From Promethearchaeota archaeon (GTDB taxonomy: Archaea; Asgardarchaeota; Lokiarchaeia; Sigynarchaeales; SOKP01), in the NCBI GenBank assembly GCA_019057775.1, contig JAHLWT010000168.1:1-8629 (forward strand): a stretch of 8,629 nucleotides of DNA, in the 5' to 3' direction. A program made the position numbers and the translations under genes. Positions 1-6,545 of the stretch are shown piece after piece (the stretch's first letter is position 1; each line of letters opens with the position of its first letter). The notes beneath the pieces were generated by a model. That model made no database searches. It was not told the DNA's origin and was given only the letters and a program-made list of their open reading frames with translations.

Positions 1-38
1 TCTGAAAAATTTAAGAGTTATTAGTTGTTCTGATCTTC

Positions 39-335
39 TTATTTGTTGTGCATGGCTTTTTTGAAAAATTCACCACTTTCTGTAAGCTTATAAGTATCCC
101 AAGATTGCAGCATACGGGGGCCCCATTCAGGATCATATACCCAGCATACCCAACTAATGCCTTTCTCTTCAAGGTAATTAATAATCCTGTTACCATAATG
201 GTCTGCATCGATGGTTTGCCCGGGGCGGAGTCCGAAACCAAATTCAGTGACAACCACGGGATATTTATCGGTTGCGAAACCAAAATTTTCTTCCCATTTT
301 GGTTCCCATGGCTGCTTGCGTTTGTTTATTAGTTC
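39..335 (-). pseudogene. GH5-type cellulase, C-terminal remnant (5' truncated)
   Basis: This is an open frame of 98 codons plus a TAA stop that matches the end of a glycoside hydrolase family 5 (cellulase-type) catalytic domain. It begins directly behind an in-frame TAG at 336-338 and has no plausible start of its own; the first usable start would be a GTG at 257, inside a beta strand. Near the front it carries a Trp/Lys-rich stretch (KQPWEPKWEENFGF), then VVVTEFGF, where the Glu (residue 31 of the fragment) corresponds to the GH5 nucleophile on strand beta-7. It ends with a Trp-rich beta-8 region (ISWVCWVYDPEWGPRML) and a short helix. The Asn-Glu acid/base motif on beta-4 and the first two thirds of the barrel are missing, so it should be inactive. 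It has no further internal stop, so the decay looks recent. The GH5 assignment rests on motif recognition without an alignment. Confidence 0.72.
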
Positions 336-458
336 CTATTTTTTACTAATCAACGTAGTAAAGCCGGCCGGGTGAAGTTTAAACTCAACCGTACCATCAA
401 TAACCTTGAGTTCTCCGGATTTTTCCATCCCCATTACATCATAACAAACAGAATTATT
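336..458 (-). pseudogene. C-terminal remnant of an unidentified secreted or carbohydrate-active protein
   Basis: Forty codons plus TAG are open here, bounded upstream by an in-frame TAA at 459-461. The peptide reads CYDVMGMEKSGEL, then KVIDGTVEFKLHPAGFTTLI, ending in SKK. Its alternating hydrophobic pattern and the Gly-Phe-Thr-Thr-Leu-Ile ending look like the last strands of a C-terminal beta-sandwich, as found at the end of many glycoside hydrolases. I cannot name the family. It lies 44 bases behind the stop of the lipocalin-like gene and in the same frame as the GH5 remnant that follows. It could instead be chance coding or a very small gene starting at an internal ATG (426-428 or 432-434). 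Confidence 0.4.
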
Positions 459-502
459 TTAACAAGACAAGGAAATAAAAGGGTTTGTTACAACAAAATC
501 GA

Positions 503-970
503 CTATTGTTTGTCAAAAACCATTGTTTCTGCCATATCGCCAAAAGAAGATGAAGAGCTGGACTCTATAACCAGGTTACTGCCATCCATTTTATATACTG
601 CGACAGTTATCATTTCACTACCATCATTCATGGGAAATTTGGTTGTAATTTTCAATGATTTTTTATCATCGGACCATACTGCTGTTGATTTTGTTTGCGT
701 ATCCTGCCAGCCCGGATTGATACATTCTTTACCGTCGAGTGTAAACTTGGCATTGGTTGTAAAATCCTGACCTTGAAAACTGGAGTGTCTTTCCACATCG
801 AGATCATTATCCTTCTGTGTAAGAATAAGCTCATTCGGAGCCATGCTGAACTCGGCGTTCAATTTGCTTTTTGAATTGTTTAGCTTCCATGTTCCTGAAA
901 AATTAACTACTTGAGCTGTGGCAACTGCTGAAATCAAAAAAATCGCTAAAAGAAATTTTATCTTTTTCAT
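503..970 (-). CDS. Secreted lipocalin-like hypothetical protein
   Basis: This 155-residue protein has a clear Sec signal peptide (MKKIKFLLAIFLISAVATAQ, likely cut after Ala19 or Gln20). The mature part starts with VVNFSGTWKLNNSKSKL at residues 21-37; a G-T/x-W motif this early is typical of lipocalin-like beta-barrel folds. The rest is alternating strand-like segments with polar turns, two cysteine-free halves apart from Cys83, and a six-serine run at 137-142. It is complete, ending in a TAG stop. Small secreted proteins of this kind are common in Bacteroidota and have no assigned function; binding of a small hydrophobic ligand is only inferred from the fold. The ATG at 968-970 is preceded by AT-rich sequence without a Shine-Dalgarno motif, which is normal for the phylum. 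Two gene remnants lie directly behind it on the same strand. Confidence 0.85.
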   Translation of the reverse strand: MKKIKFLLAIFLISAVATAQVVNFSGTWKLNNSKSKLNAEFSMAPNELILTQKDNDLDVERHSSFQGQDFTTNAKFTLDGKECINPGWQDTQTKSTAVWSDDKKSLKITTKFPMNDGSEMITVAVYKMDGSNLVIESSSSSSFGDMAETMVFDKQ

Positions 971-1392
971 AATAAATAGTTTTTAGTTAGATAATAGTTA
1001 AGAGTTGAAACAATAAATTTATAAAGATTCAGACACTATAAAAAGTAAAGTTCAAAAAAATGAACTGACTGGCCTTCTTTGTAGGATGATTTGAAAAACA
1101 TGTCCTGAATAAATTATGTAAGTAAGTTTACATATTAAGGAAAAACTGAATTGCTCCGGAATATAAAGCACCCAACCTTATTCTCTTTGGAGTTGCACAC
1201 AGGGCAGGCCCAGCTTGGTGTTGAAGATTCCATTATGTGTCTTTTGCAAATAAGTTTTACTTTCCTGCTTATTGATTAACCTAATTTAAAATTTCATATC
1301 ATGGGCAGATTTTTTGGCACTATTTCAAAGTCGTATTGTGTAAGCGAATTATTGTAAAATTGGCGTGATTTTTGCATAAAACAAGCAGATAT
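971..1392. other. Gene-free divergent intergenic region
   Basis: This region separates the divergent starts at 970 (minus) and 1393 (plus), so it should carry both promoters. I find no reading frame that looks real; the longest candidates are under 25 codons. Two small inverted repeats are visible: AGTTCA-(A6)-TGAACT at 1049-1066, and a 7-base stem around ATGTAA/TTACAT at 1115-1134. Neither is followed by a clean T run. A sequence similar to the Bacteroidota -7 box (GATTTTTG, 1367-1374, against TAnnTTTG) lies just before the plus-strand gene, but no well-spaced -33 TTG accompanies it. Confidence 0.5.
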
Positions 1393-3828
1393 ATGAATCT
1401 CCGATTTGTGAAAACACTTACTACTTCAATCCTCATCTCAATTTTATTCATTTTTTATCAAAATGTATCATTCCCCCAGCAAACTGAGAATTGGTTGGAT
1501 AGAAGCGATCCCATCCAATACAGGAAATTATACTTACATACTGACCGTGAGTATTATTTCCTGGGCGACTCAGTGTGGTTTAAAGCTTATTATTTAGATG
1601 GGCAAACCAACCAGTTTATTTCCGGGTTTTATAGTATGTATGCCGATCTGGTTGATAAGAGTGGTCAGACAATCCGTAGCCAGGTTTTTTCAATTGACAA
1701 TGGTGAAACAGCGGGAAACATGATAGTTCCCGATTCTATAGAACCAGGTGAATATTTATTGCGTGCTTTTACCGATTTTCAAAGGAGTTTTGGGGAGGAT
1801 GCATTTTTCCATAAAGTTTTGAATATCTCAAAAGTTAAAAGCTCCTCTGACCTGGCCGAGGATCATTCAACAATGAAACAGCCGGAAATAGATGTGGCAT
1901 TTTTACCCGAAGGAGGTTTCTTGCTGACTGGGCAAATGAATACGGTAGGATTAAAAGCAATTGATGAAACCGGCAAGGGCATTTCAATACAAGGGGAGAT
2001 CCTTGATAGTAAAGGAGAGGTAGTCACATTATTTGTTACGAAATACAAAGGAATGGATACAATTCATATTAGTCCCAGGGAAGGAGAAACATATAAGGTG
2101 AACCTAGCAGGTTACCCTGATTATAAATATGAGTTTAGCGATATTGTAAAAGAGGGTATTAAGATTGAATTTATCGGGGAATCAGAGGATGATCTGTTAT
2201 TGCGGGTAATAACAAATTCCGAGTCTCTCCAGGACGAGAATTATTACTTTGCCATAATGCACCAGGGAGAGGTGATATTTTACAAGGAATTTGTTCAAAA
2301 GGAAAAAGTATTTCCAATAAAAGTAAATAGATCTGCTTTACCGGCCGGAATTAACAAGATTGTTTTACTGGACGAGCAGTTGAAACCGATTTCAGAAAGA
2401 CTTCACTTTTCGAAGAATTTTGAAGTAAATGATATCAAAGTCAAATTAGATCAAAATGCATATAACACACGAAACCATGTTAAGTTAGAGATATTTGATG
2501 AAGAAGAGATTGGTGGTGGGGCATTTTCAAGCCTTTCAGTTGCAGTGATCGATGAAAATGCAGTAGGTGAAAATGGTCCTGGTTTAAATATTCTTTCCTG
2601 GTTATTAATTGATTCAGAATTAAAGGGAAATATCGAATCGCCTTCCGATTATTTTGAGGATGATGAAAATATCTCCTCAGAGAATAAGTTAAACCTGTTG
2701 ATGTTAACGCAGGGTTGGAGCAGGTACCTATGGAATACTATTCCTGAACAAAGTATCACACATGAATCTGAAGAAGTCGAAGGAATTTCGATAAATGGAA
2801 ATGTAAGAAAGGCTTTTAGTAAGAAGCCTGTCATCAATGGAGATGTCGATTTAATGATTTATAATAATGACGATTTCATCAGCGCTGAGGGTAAGACGGA
2901 TGAAAAAGGAAGGTTTTCATTTGACAACATTTTTTTTACCGATACAGCAGCAGTATTTATTCAGGCCCGAAACAATAGAGGCAAATTGACAACAGAAGTA
3001 TTTCTTGACCCGGTTTTTGAGATTAATCCAGGCGTTTCAAGGCAATATCTTCCTGCCGAAAAAAGATTTACAGACTTCCCTGATAAACTTTACCAGCAAC
3101 AATATTTTAACGAGAAGGCACTGAGGGATTACATACTAGAATCGGGTTCAATATTGTTGGAAGAGGTTACAAAATACGGTCAAAAAAGAGAAAATGACGA
3201 TGGCCATTTCAGGATATATAGTAAACCGCGAACTTCTTTTAAAGTGACCTATCGTGATCTCGGATATCGAAATGTATTTGATTATTTGCAGTCGCATGTT
3301 GAGGGTTCGGGTGGTGGTGCAATAAGCTTTATTGGAGGCTCAGGAAGATTGTATTTATTGGATGGATTCCCAGTGCCAATAGAAATACTAATGATTATAC
3401 CAATGAGCAATATAGATGTAGTGGATGTATTGAAGCATTATGATATTGGTAATTTAGCAATTTTTGGCACGAGGGGAGCAGGTGGGGTCGTATCGGTGTT
3501 TACCAAAAAGGGGGGAGATTTCGGTTATGATTCCTATACACCTGGTACAATTTCAAAGAGAATTACCGGATATTCATCCTATCGTGAGTTTTATTCTCCA
3601 ACCTATACACCTGAAAATATGGGTTCAGAAAAACCTGATCACCGAATAACCCTCTATTGGAACCCGAACATCATTACGGAAGATGGCAAAGCTACCGTAT
3701 CGTTTTTTACATCTGATGATATTTCTCACTATAAGATTTTTGTAGAAGGAATAACCCAAATTGGAGAAATCTGCCTGGGGATTTCAGAATTTGTGGTTAG
3801 TAAGGATAATGTAGATTTGGAAAAGTAA
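1393..3828 (+). CDS. TonB-plug domain protein with macroglobulin-like N-terminal region
   Basis: This complete 811-residue envelope protein belongs to a family frequent in Bacteroidota. Residues 1-30 form a signal peptide (basic start, then the hydrophobic run ILISILFIFY, ending near FPQQ). Residues 43-130 contain the family hallmark KLYLHTDREYYFLGDSVWFKAY, followed by GEYLLRAFTDFQR, resembling alpha-2-macroglobulin MG2 domains. A second beta domain starts at about 167 (VAFLPEGGFLL). LLMLTQGWSRYLW lies at 435-447, and a carboxypeptidase-regulatory-like segment at about 465-540 (GKTDEKGRFSFDNI). A TonB-plug-like domain follows at about 625-706 (NVFDYLQSHVEG, LYLLDGFPV, IFGTRGAGGVVSVFTKKG). A short beta domain closes it (RITLYWNPNI). 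There is no outer-membrane barrel, so it is not a transporter by itself. It is probably periplasmic or bound to the outer membrane, perhaps docking to a TonB system. I chose the ATG at 1393 because the TTG at 1372 adds seven residues ahead of the signal peptide. Confidence 0.88.
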   Translation: MNLRFVKTLTTSILISILFIFYQNVSFPQQTENWLDRSDPIQYRKLYLHTDREYYFLGDSVWFKAYYLDGQTNQFISGFYSMYADLVDKSGQTIRSQVFSIDNGETAGNMIVPDSIEPGEYLLRAFTDFQRSFGEDAFFHKVLNISKVKSSSDLAEDHSTMKQPEIDVAFLPEGGFLLTGQMNTVGLKAIDETGKGISIQGEILDSKGEVVTLFVTKYKGMDTIHISPREGETYKVNLAGYPDYKYEFSDIVKEGIKIEFIGESEDDLLLRVITNSESLQDENYYFAIMHQGEVIFYKEFVQKEKVFPIKVNRSALPAGINKIVLLDEQLKPISERLHFSKNFEVNDIKVKLDQNAYNTRNHVKLEIFDEEEIGGGAFSSLSVAVIDENAVGENGPGLNILSWLLIDSELKGNIESPSDYFEDDENISSENKLNLLMLTQGWSRYLWNTIPEQSITHESEEVEGISINGNVRKAFSKKPVINGDVDLMIYNNDDFISAEGKTDEKGRFSFDNIFFTDTAAVFIQARNNRGKLTTEVFLDPVFEINPGVSRQYLPAEKRFTDFPDKLYQQQYFNEKALRDYILESGSILLEEVTKYGQKRENDDGHFRIYSKPRTSFKVTYRDLGYRNVFDYLQSHVEGSGGGAISFIGGSGRLYLLDGFPVPIEILMIIPMSNIDVVDVLKHYDIGNLAIFGTRGAGGVVSVFTKKGGDFGYDSYTPGTISKRITGYSSYREFYSPTYTPENMGSEKPDHRITLYWNPNIITEDGKATVSFFTSDDISHYKIFVEGITQIGEICLGISEFVVSKDNVDLEK

Positions 3829-3901
3829 AACTCGCTGGCAATGAAGGATCACCGATGACATTATTCTTTAGTAATTTCCAAATAATCTTAATTAGTGGTT
3901 G

Positions 3902-4885
3902 TTAATATCCGATTGAATATTCATATGGCAACCGGTCTGCTATTCGCTTTCTTGACATTTGGCCGCGCCAGAGTATACCTGATGGATCGAAAAATCCATC
4001 TTGTTCAAAGAGAACTTGTTCTTTAAGAAAACTAATAGGACTCCAGCTTGAGAGGTAATATATATCCAGATTTTCAGTGTATTTCAGAAATTTTCTATTG
4101 TTATCTTCCTGAATTACAACATCTTCATATTTGAGTTCTTCATCTGCTGAATTTTTGATTGTAAACCTGGTTGATCTTAAATCATCAGCCCAAAGTGCTC
4201 TGAAAAAGTGCATCCTCGATCCAGAATATGCGTATCTTCTTCTCCTTTCATAGGACCGCTTATTTGTTTCTATAATTATTAAATCCTCGTTGAATATAAT
4301 ATCCCCTGTAAAAGAGGTGGTTTTGCTTTTCTTATCATATTCGAATTTATCCAGATAGTATGTGATATGATACCCTAGTGTCTTGTTGTAAATGAGGATT
4401 GGATTTAATGCAAATACTTTCAGTGTATCATCATCAGAGCCATAATTAAATGTAATGTCGCCTTCATTAATTATTTCACATTTCCGTGCATTATAAGAAG
4501 TTCCAAGAAATTCCTTTTTAAACAATCTTAAATTTACTTTTCTCTTACTGGCAAGAGATTTAGCACTAACAGAAACTTCTTCTATTTCATATACCTTGGG
4601 TGTTAAATAAATCATACACGGCTCACCGGTTGAAAAATCAGTAAGCGTAAAAGAATAATATCCAACAGCGCTTATTGTTAATGGCCTTGAAGTATATTTT
4701 GTGATGTCTAACTCAAAGTTTCCATCCTGATCTGAAGTAGTCCCGACAAATGTTCCACTAAAATAGACTGTTGTAAACGAAATTGTACTTTTTGTTTGGT
4801 TGTCTAAAATGGTTCCTTTAATAACCTGATTATAAGCAACAGCGCAGAAATTGATGAATAGGGATATCAAAATATACTTTCTCAT
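3902..4885 (-). CDS. Carboxypeptidase-like regulatory domain protein (secreted)
   Basis: This 327-residue protein starts with a Sec signal peptide (MRKYILISLFINFCAVAYNQ). Residues 21-97 form a carboxypeptidase-D regulatory-like domain with the usual order: VIKGTILDNQTKSTISFTTV, FVGTTSDQDGNFELDI, LTISAVGYYSFTL, CMIYLTPKV. This is the seven-strand sandwich found at the front of SusC-like receptors, and here it ends in EIEEVSVSAK at 100-109. The remaining ~215 residues are a beta-rich C-terminal region with the family-like segments KEFLGTSYNARKCEIIN (125-140) and RRYAYSGSRMHFFRAL (216-231). They include neither a TonB plug nor a barrel. The function is unknown; an envelope or surface role is inferred. 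The frame stays open to an ATG at 5003-5005, but the extra 40 residues translate a structured repeat and would sit before the signal peptide, so the ATG at 4883-4885 is chosen. It converges with the plus-strand gene, 73 bases between stops. Confidence 0.85.
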   Translation of the reverse strand: MRKYILISLFINFCAVAYNQVIKGTILDNQTKSTISFTTVYFSGTFVGTTSDQDGNFELDITKYTSRPLTISAVGYYSFTLTDFSTGEPCMIYLTPKVYEIEEVSVSAKSLASKRKVNLRLFKKEFLGTSYNARKCEIINEGDITFNYGSDDDTLKVFALNPILIYNKTLGYHITYYLDKFEYDKKSKTTSFTGDIIFNEDLIIIETNKRSYERRRRYAYSGSRMHFFRALWADDLRSTRFTIKNSADEELKYEDVVIQEDNNRKFLKYTENLDIYYLSSWSPISFLKEQVLFEQDGFFDPSGILWRGQMSRKRIADRLPYEYSIGY

Positions 4886-5201
4886 AGTATATATTATTAA
4901 AATAACCGTAGGGTTGGACATACAGAGGGACACAGGGCTTTTATAAAGAATTTGCGCCCAGCTCCGCTGGTTAACCATGTGAAACCCCCGCAAAGCGGGG
5001 AGCAACCAAGTTGCTGTTTCACAGGGTTAACATAAAATCAGACTCATTGAGACAAATTCTTTAGGAGCTTTAAACAAACTTAAGAATATATGTCGAATTA
5101 GTCCCAACAACAAAGTTCGTCGGGATATGATGACACTAAAACTCATATCAGCTTTTGCCCTGCAATCTTGCCCCTGCTTTTAGCGGTCTACGGACAGCGA
5201 A
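4886..5201. other. Intergenic region dominated by a structured repeat
   Basis: This region lies between the nitroreductase-like gene and the regulatory-domain gene, both on the minus strand. Its left half is occupied by the three-way-junction element and its probable flank. In the right half the only other structure is TCCCAACAA (5102-5110) opposite TCGTCGGGA (5117-5125). As minus-strand RNA it can form a 9-pair stem with three G-U pairs and a 6-base loop. No U run follows it, so I do not call it a terminator. I see no gene in it. Confidence 0.5.
4958..5031. repeat. Structured three-way-junction element (REP/MITE-like)
   Basis: A 16-base arm (4970-4985, GTTAACCATGTGAAAC) pairs with 5016-5031 (GTTTCACAGGGTTAAC), 15 of 16 matching. 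The 30 bases between them are two hairpins with no unpaired base at the junction: CCCCGC-AAA-GCGGGG (4986-5000) and AGCAAC-CAA-GTTGCT (5001-5015). A third hairpin, CCAGC-TCC-GCTGG (4958-4970), abuts the outer arm and shares its first base. Such packing is very unlikely by chance. It resembles REP/MITE-type palindromic elements or a structured RNA. The unit may extend down to about 4900, where AACC-GTAG-GGTT forms a small inverted repeat. The fold is read directly from the sequence; membership of a dispersed family is inferred. Confidence 0.65.
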
Positions 5202-5843
5202 TCATTTTTCCTGATCTTTAGGATAGCCAACAGGATGATTCAACATCACATGCTGTGAATCTTTTAGCTTCAGTGTTTCTTTCATTTTCTCCATACCGGG
5301 AAAACTAGCCCGTGGACGGGTTACCAGTTCCGTAGCAGCGCAAAAAACAGAGATATTCTGTGAAACGATACCTGCATCCATCGCTGCCCAGGTTAATTTG
5401 AGAGAGTCATTTCCTGCGCGAAACCGTGAAATGTCAGATATCAGAACCAGGTTTACGGGAGCTGCCGTTTTTCCCGGAAGTGAACGAAAATCTCCGGGAC
5501 AAACCGGGTTCAGAATTTGGTTGAAAGCATCATACAGATAAACACCCTCTTCCATAAACACATAGATATCGATATCCTGGGCATTCATTGCCGAAGAAGC
5601 GGTACGTTTACCTTCATCCGGACGATTTACACCATCAGCGGCCCATAACAAGTCAGACAGGTCCCGGAGGCTGAGTTTCTGATCCGACCATTCGCGTACT
5701 GAGGCTCTGACTGCAAGGGCTTGCATTACCGTTAATCCACGGTCCTTATTGGGAGCCTTTAATTTAACAGCCTCAAGTTCTTGCGCTTGAATAAAGCCCA
5801 GTGCATAGACAATTACCAGGGAAAATAAGACCAAATTTTTCAT
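5202..5843 (-). CDS. Secreted SagB/ThcOx-like nitroreductase family protein
   Basis: This 213-residue protein carries a Sec signal peptide (MKNLVLFSLVIVYALGFIQA) and a nitroreductase fold close to the SagB/ThcOx group. Recognisable blocks are VRASVREWSDQKLSLRDLSD at 45-64 (the Arg-x-Ser-x-Arg segment that usually touches the FMN phosphate), LLWAADGVNRP (65-75), RTASSAMNAQDIDIYV (80-95), the helix AAMDAGIVSQNISVFCAA (153-170), VTRPRA (174-179), and the closing HPVGYPK (203-209). The length is about that expected for the family. These are FMN-dependent oxidoreductases; the signal peptide places this one in the periplasm or lipid-anchored, and its substrate is unknown. The ThcOx-type azoline oxidase role is not supported, because no cyclodehydratase or precursor peptide gene is visible. 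It looks intact and has 360 bases of gene-free DNA upstream, so it probably has its own promoter. Confidence 0.87.
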   Translation of the reverse strand: MKNLVLFSLVIVYALGFIQAQELEAVKLKAPNKDRGLTVMQALAVRASVREWSDQKLSLRDLSDLLWAADGVNRPDEGKRTASSAMNAQDIDIYVFMEEGVYLYDAFNQILNPVCPGDFRSLPGKTAAPVNLVLISDISRFRAGNDSLKLTWAAMDAGIVSQNISVFCAATELVTRPRASFPGMEKMKETLKLKDSQHVMLNHPVGYPKDQEK

Positions 5844-5977
5844 GATTTTGTTAGTATTTTAACATTATTATTAAACCGTTATGTGGTTAACCTATTTTCA
5901 AGTTAATAAAGACAAAATATATATTTTTATTAGTAATTAACTGGTATACAACAGATTAATTTTATAATTTAGTGGGA

Positions 5978-6009
5978 TTTAGTGCTTTTGTGGCCACCAA
6001 AACACTAAA
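5978..6009. repeat. 32-base palindrome
   Basis: The arm TTTAGTGCTTTTGTGG (5978-5993) is followed immediately by CCACCAAAACACTAAA (5994-6009), its reverse complement at 14 of 16 positions. The centre, GTGGCCAC, is a perfect 8-base palindrome. It could be a bidirectional transcription terminator for the isomerase operon, a protein-binding site or part of a dispersed intergenic repeat. The sequence alone does not decide between these. Confidence 0.5.
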
Positions 6010-6026
6010 ACACAAAATTCACACTT

Positions 6027-6044
6027 CCAAAGGAATGCCTTTGG
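6027..6044. repeat. Hairpin CCAAAGG-AATG-CCTTTGG
   Basis: A perfect 7-base stem with a 4-base loop, 17 bases to the right of the 32-base palindrome. An A run (CAAAAA) lies on its right side; on the minus strand the T run therefore precedes the hairpin, so it is not a standard terminator in that direction. Together with the palindrome it may form one composite repeat. Confidence 0.5.
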
Positions 6045-6203
6045 CAAAAATCAGTTAGATAAACGTTTCAATCGCACAAAGGGTTATTATTATTAATTCC
6101 TCCCGGAGTTATACCAACATGAATCACTTTTTTTTGCAGTTGCATTGAGGAACAGGTACTGCCAGGTGTATAATCAGTTTTTAGTATAACCGGGTTTATT
6201 GTG

Positions 6204-6545
6204 TCAGATAAGTGCATTTTTACAGTATTCAACACACTTGCTGACCTCTTTAATTGCATCGGAACCTTCAGGAATGGGATATTCCAGTTCAATGTCACAA
6301 AAGACATTCCATTTCTTCTTCTTAATTAATTGAAGGATTTCAGCAATTTGAGCATCACCTTCCCCGAATGGAACGGTATCCCCTTCAAATGTCCGGTCTT
6401 TTACATGAATACTTAGTAAACGGCCTTGATTTCCCAGTTCATTTACCAATGGTAAAGCAGATTGGCCAGTCCCGGCAGCATAATGTCCGATATCAAGGTT
6501 AGCCATTATACTTTTACCATTAAGGAAAACCAGTCTAAATTGTAG
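6204..6545 (-). pseudogene. Truncated second copy of the isomerase-like gene at 7518-8582 (C-terminal third)
   Basis: The frame runs from directly behind the TAA of the preceding isomerase-like gene (6546-6548) to a TGA at 6204-6206. The first nine codons (LQFRLVFLN) match nothing in the paralogue. From GKSIMANLDIGHY onward it follows residues 251-354 of the full-length protein at 7518-8582 with no gap. It keeps the metal-site-type Asp of NLDIGHY, the HVKD motif, FGEGD and the Glu of DIELEYP. It lacks about 250 N-terminal residues, including the signal peptide, the first metal-binding Glu and the HNH motif, so it cannot form the barrel. An ATG at 6504-6506 could start a 100-residue peptide, but that is an internal Met of the family. 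At DNA level 6277-6520 is identical to 7591-7834, while 6204-6276 differs at 14 of 73 positions. The tail residues differ too (for example PIPEGSD against PVPEDSD). Confidence 0.85.

Larger units (their letters stand above)
5844..6203. other. Gene-free region with palindromes
   Basis: This region lies between the nitroreductase-like start (5843) and the end of the isomerase remnant (6204). It is AT-rich near the start codon, then holds a 32-base palindrome (5978-6009) and a hairpin (6027-6044). Open frames read on the minus strand through 6068-6203 give no recognisable protein. The promoter of the nitroreductase gene should lie here; an AT-rich stretch with TATATTTTG on the minus strand is a weak -7 candidate without a convincing -33 element. 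Confidence 0.45.

Noticed and set aside
372..770. Plus-strand open frame of 132 codons opposite the lipocalin-like gene
   Set aside because: It is antisense to a clear signal-peptide protein and its translation has no domain-like features.
1367..1374. GATTTTTG as a Bacteroidota -7 promoter box
   Set aside because: Close to TAnnTTTG, but no TTG lies at the usual 19-21 base spacing upstream, so I did not call a promoter.
1372..1392. Alternative TTG start seven codons upstream for the TonB-plug gene
   Set aside because: It adds polar residues before the basic start of the signal peptide, TTG starts are rare, and the ATG at 1393 gives a normal Sec signal.
3829..3901. Bidirectional terminator between the convergent genes
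   Set aside because: Expected from gene order, but no stem longer than about five pairs with a flanking T run is visible.
4970..5031. Integron attC site
   Set aside because: The outer arms start with the palindrome GTTAAC and do not match the RYYYAAC / GTTRRRY core sites. The perfectly paired inner hairpins and the lack of an integrase or cassette genes also argue against it.
5102..5125. Stem with G-U pairs as a terminator of the nitroreductase gene
   Set aside because: The stem is plausible in minus-strand RNA, but no U run follows and the position 77 bases past the stop is not decisive.
6068..6307. Open frame of 79 codons overlapping the isomerase remnant
   Set aside because: Its front half is the remnant read in another frame, and the rest (about 6068-6203) has no recognisable domain, signal peptide or coding character.
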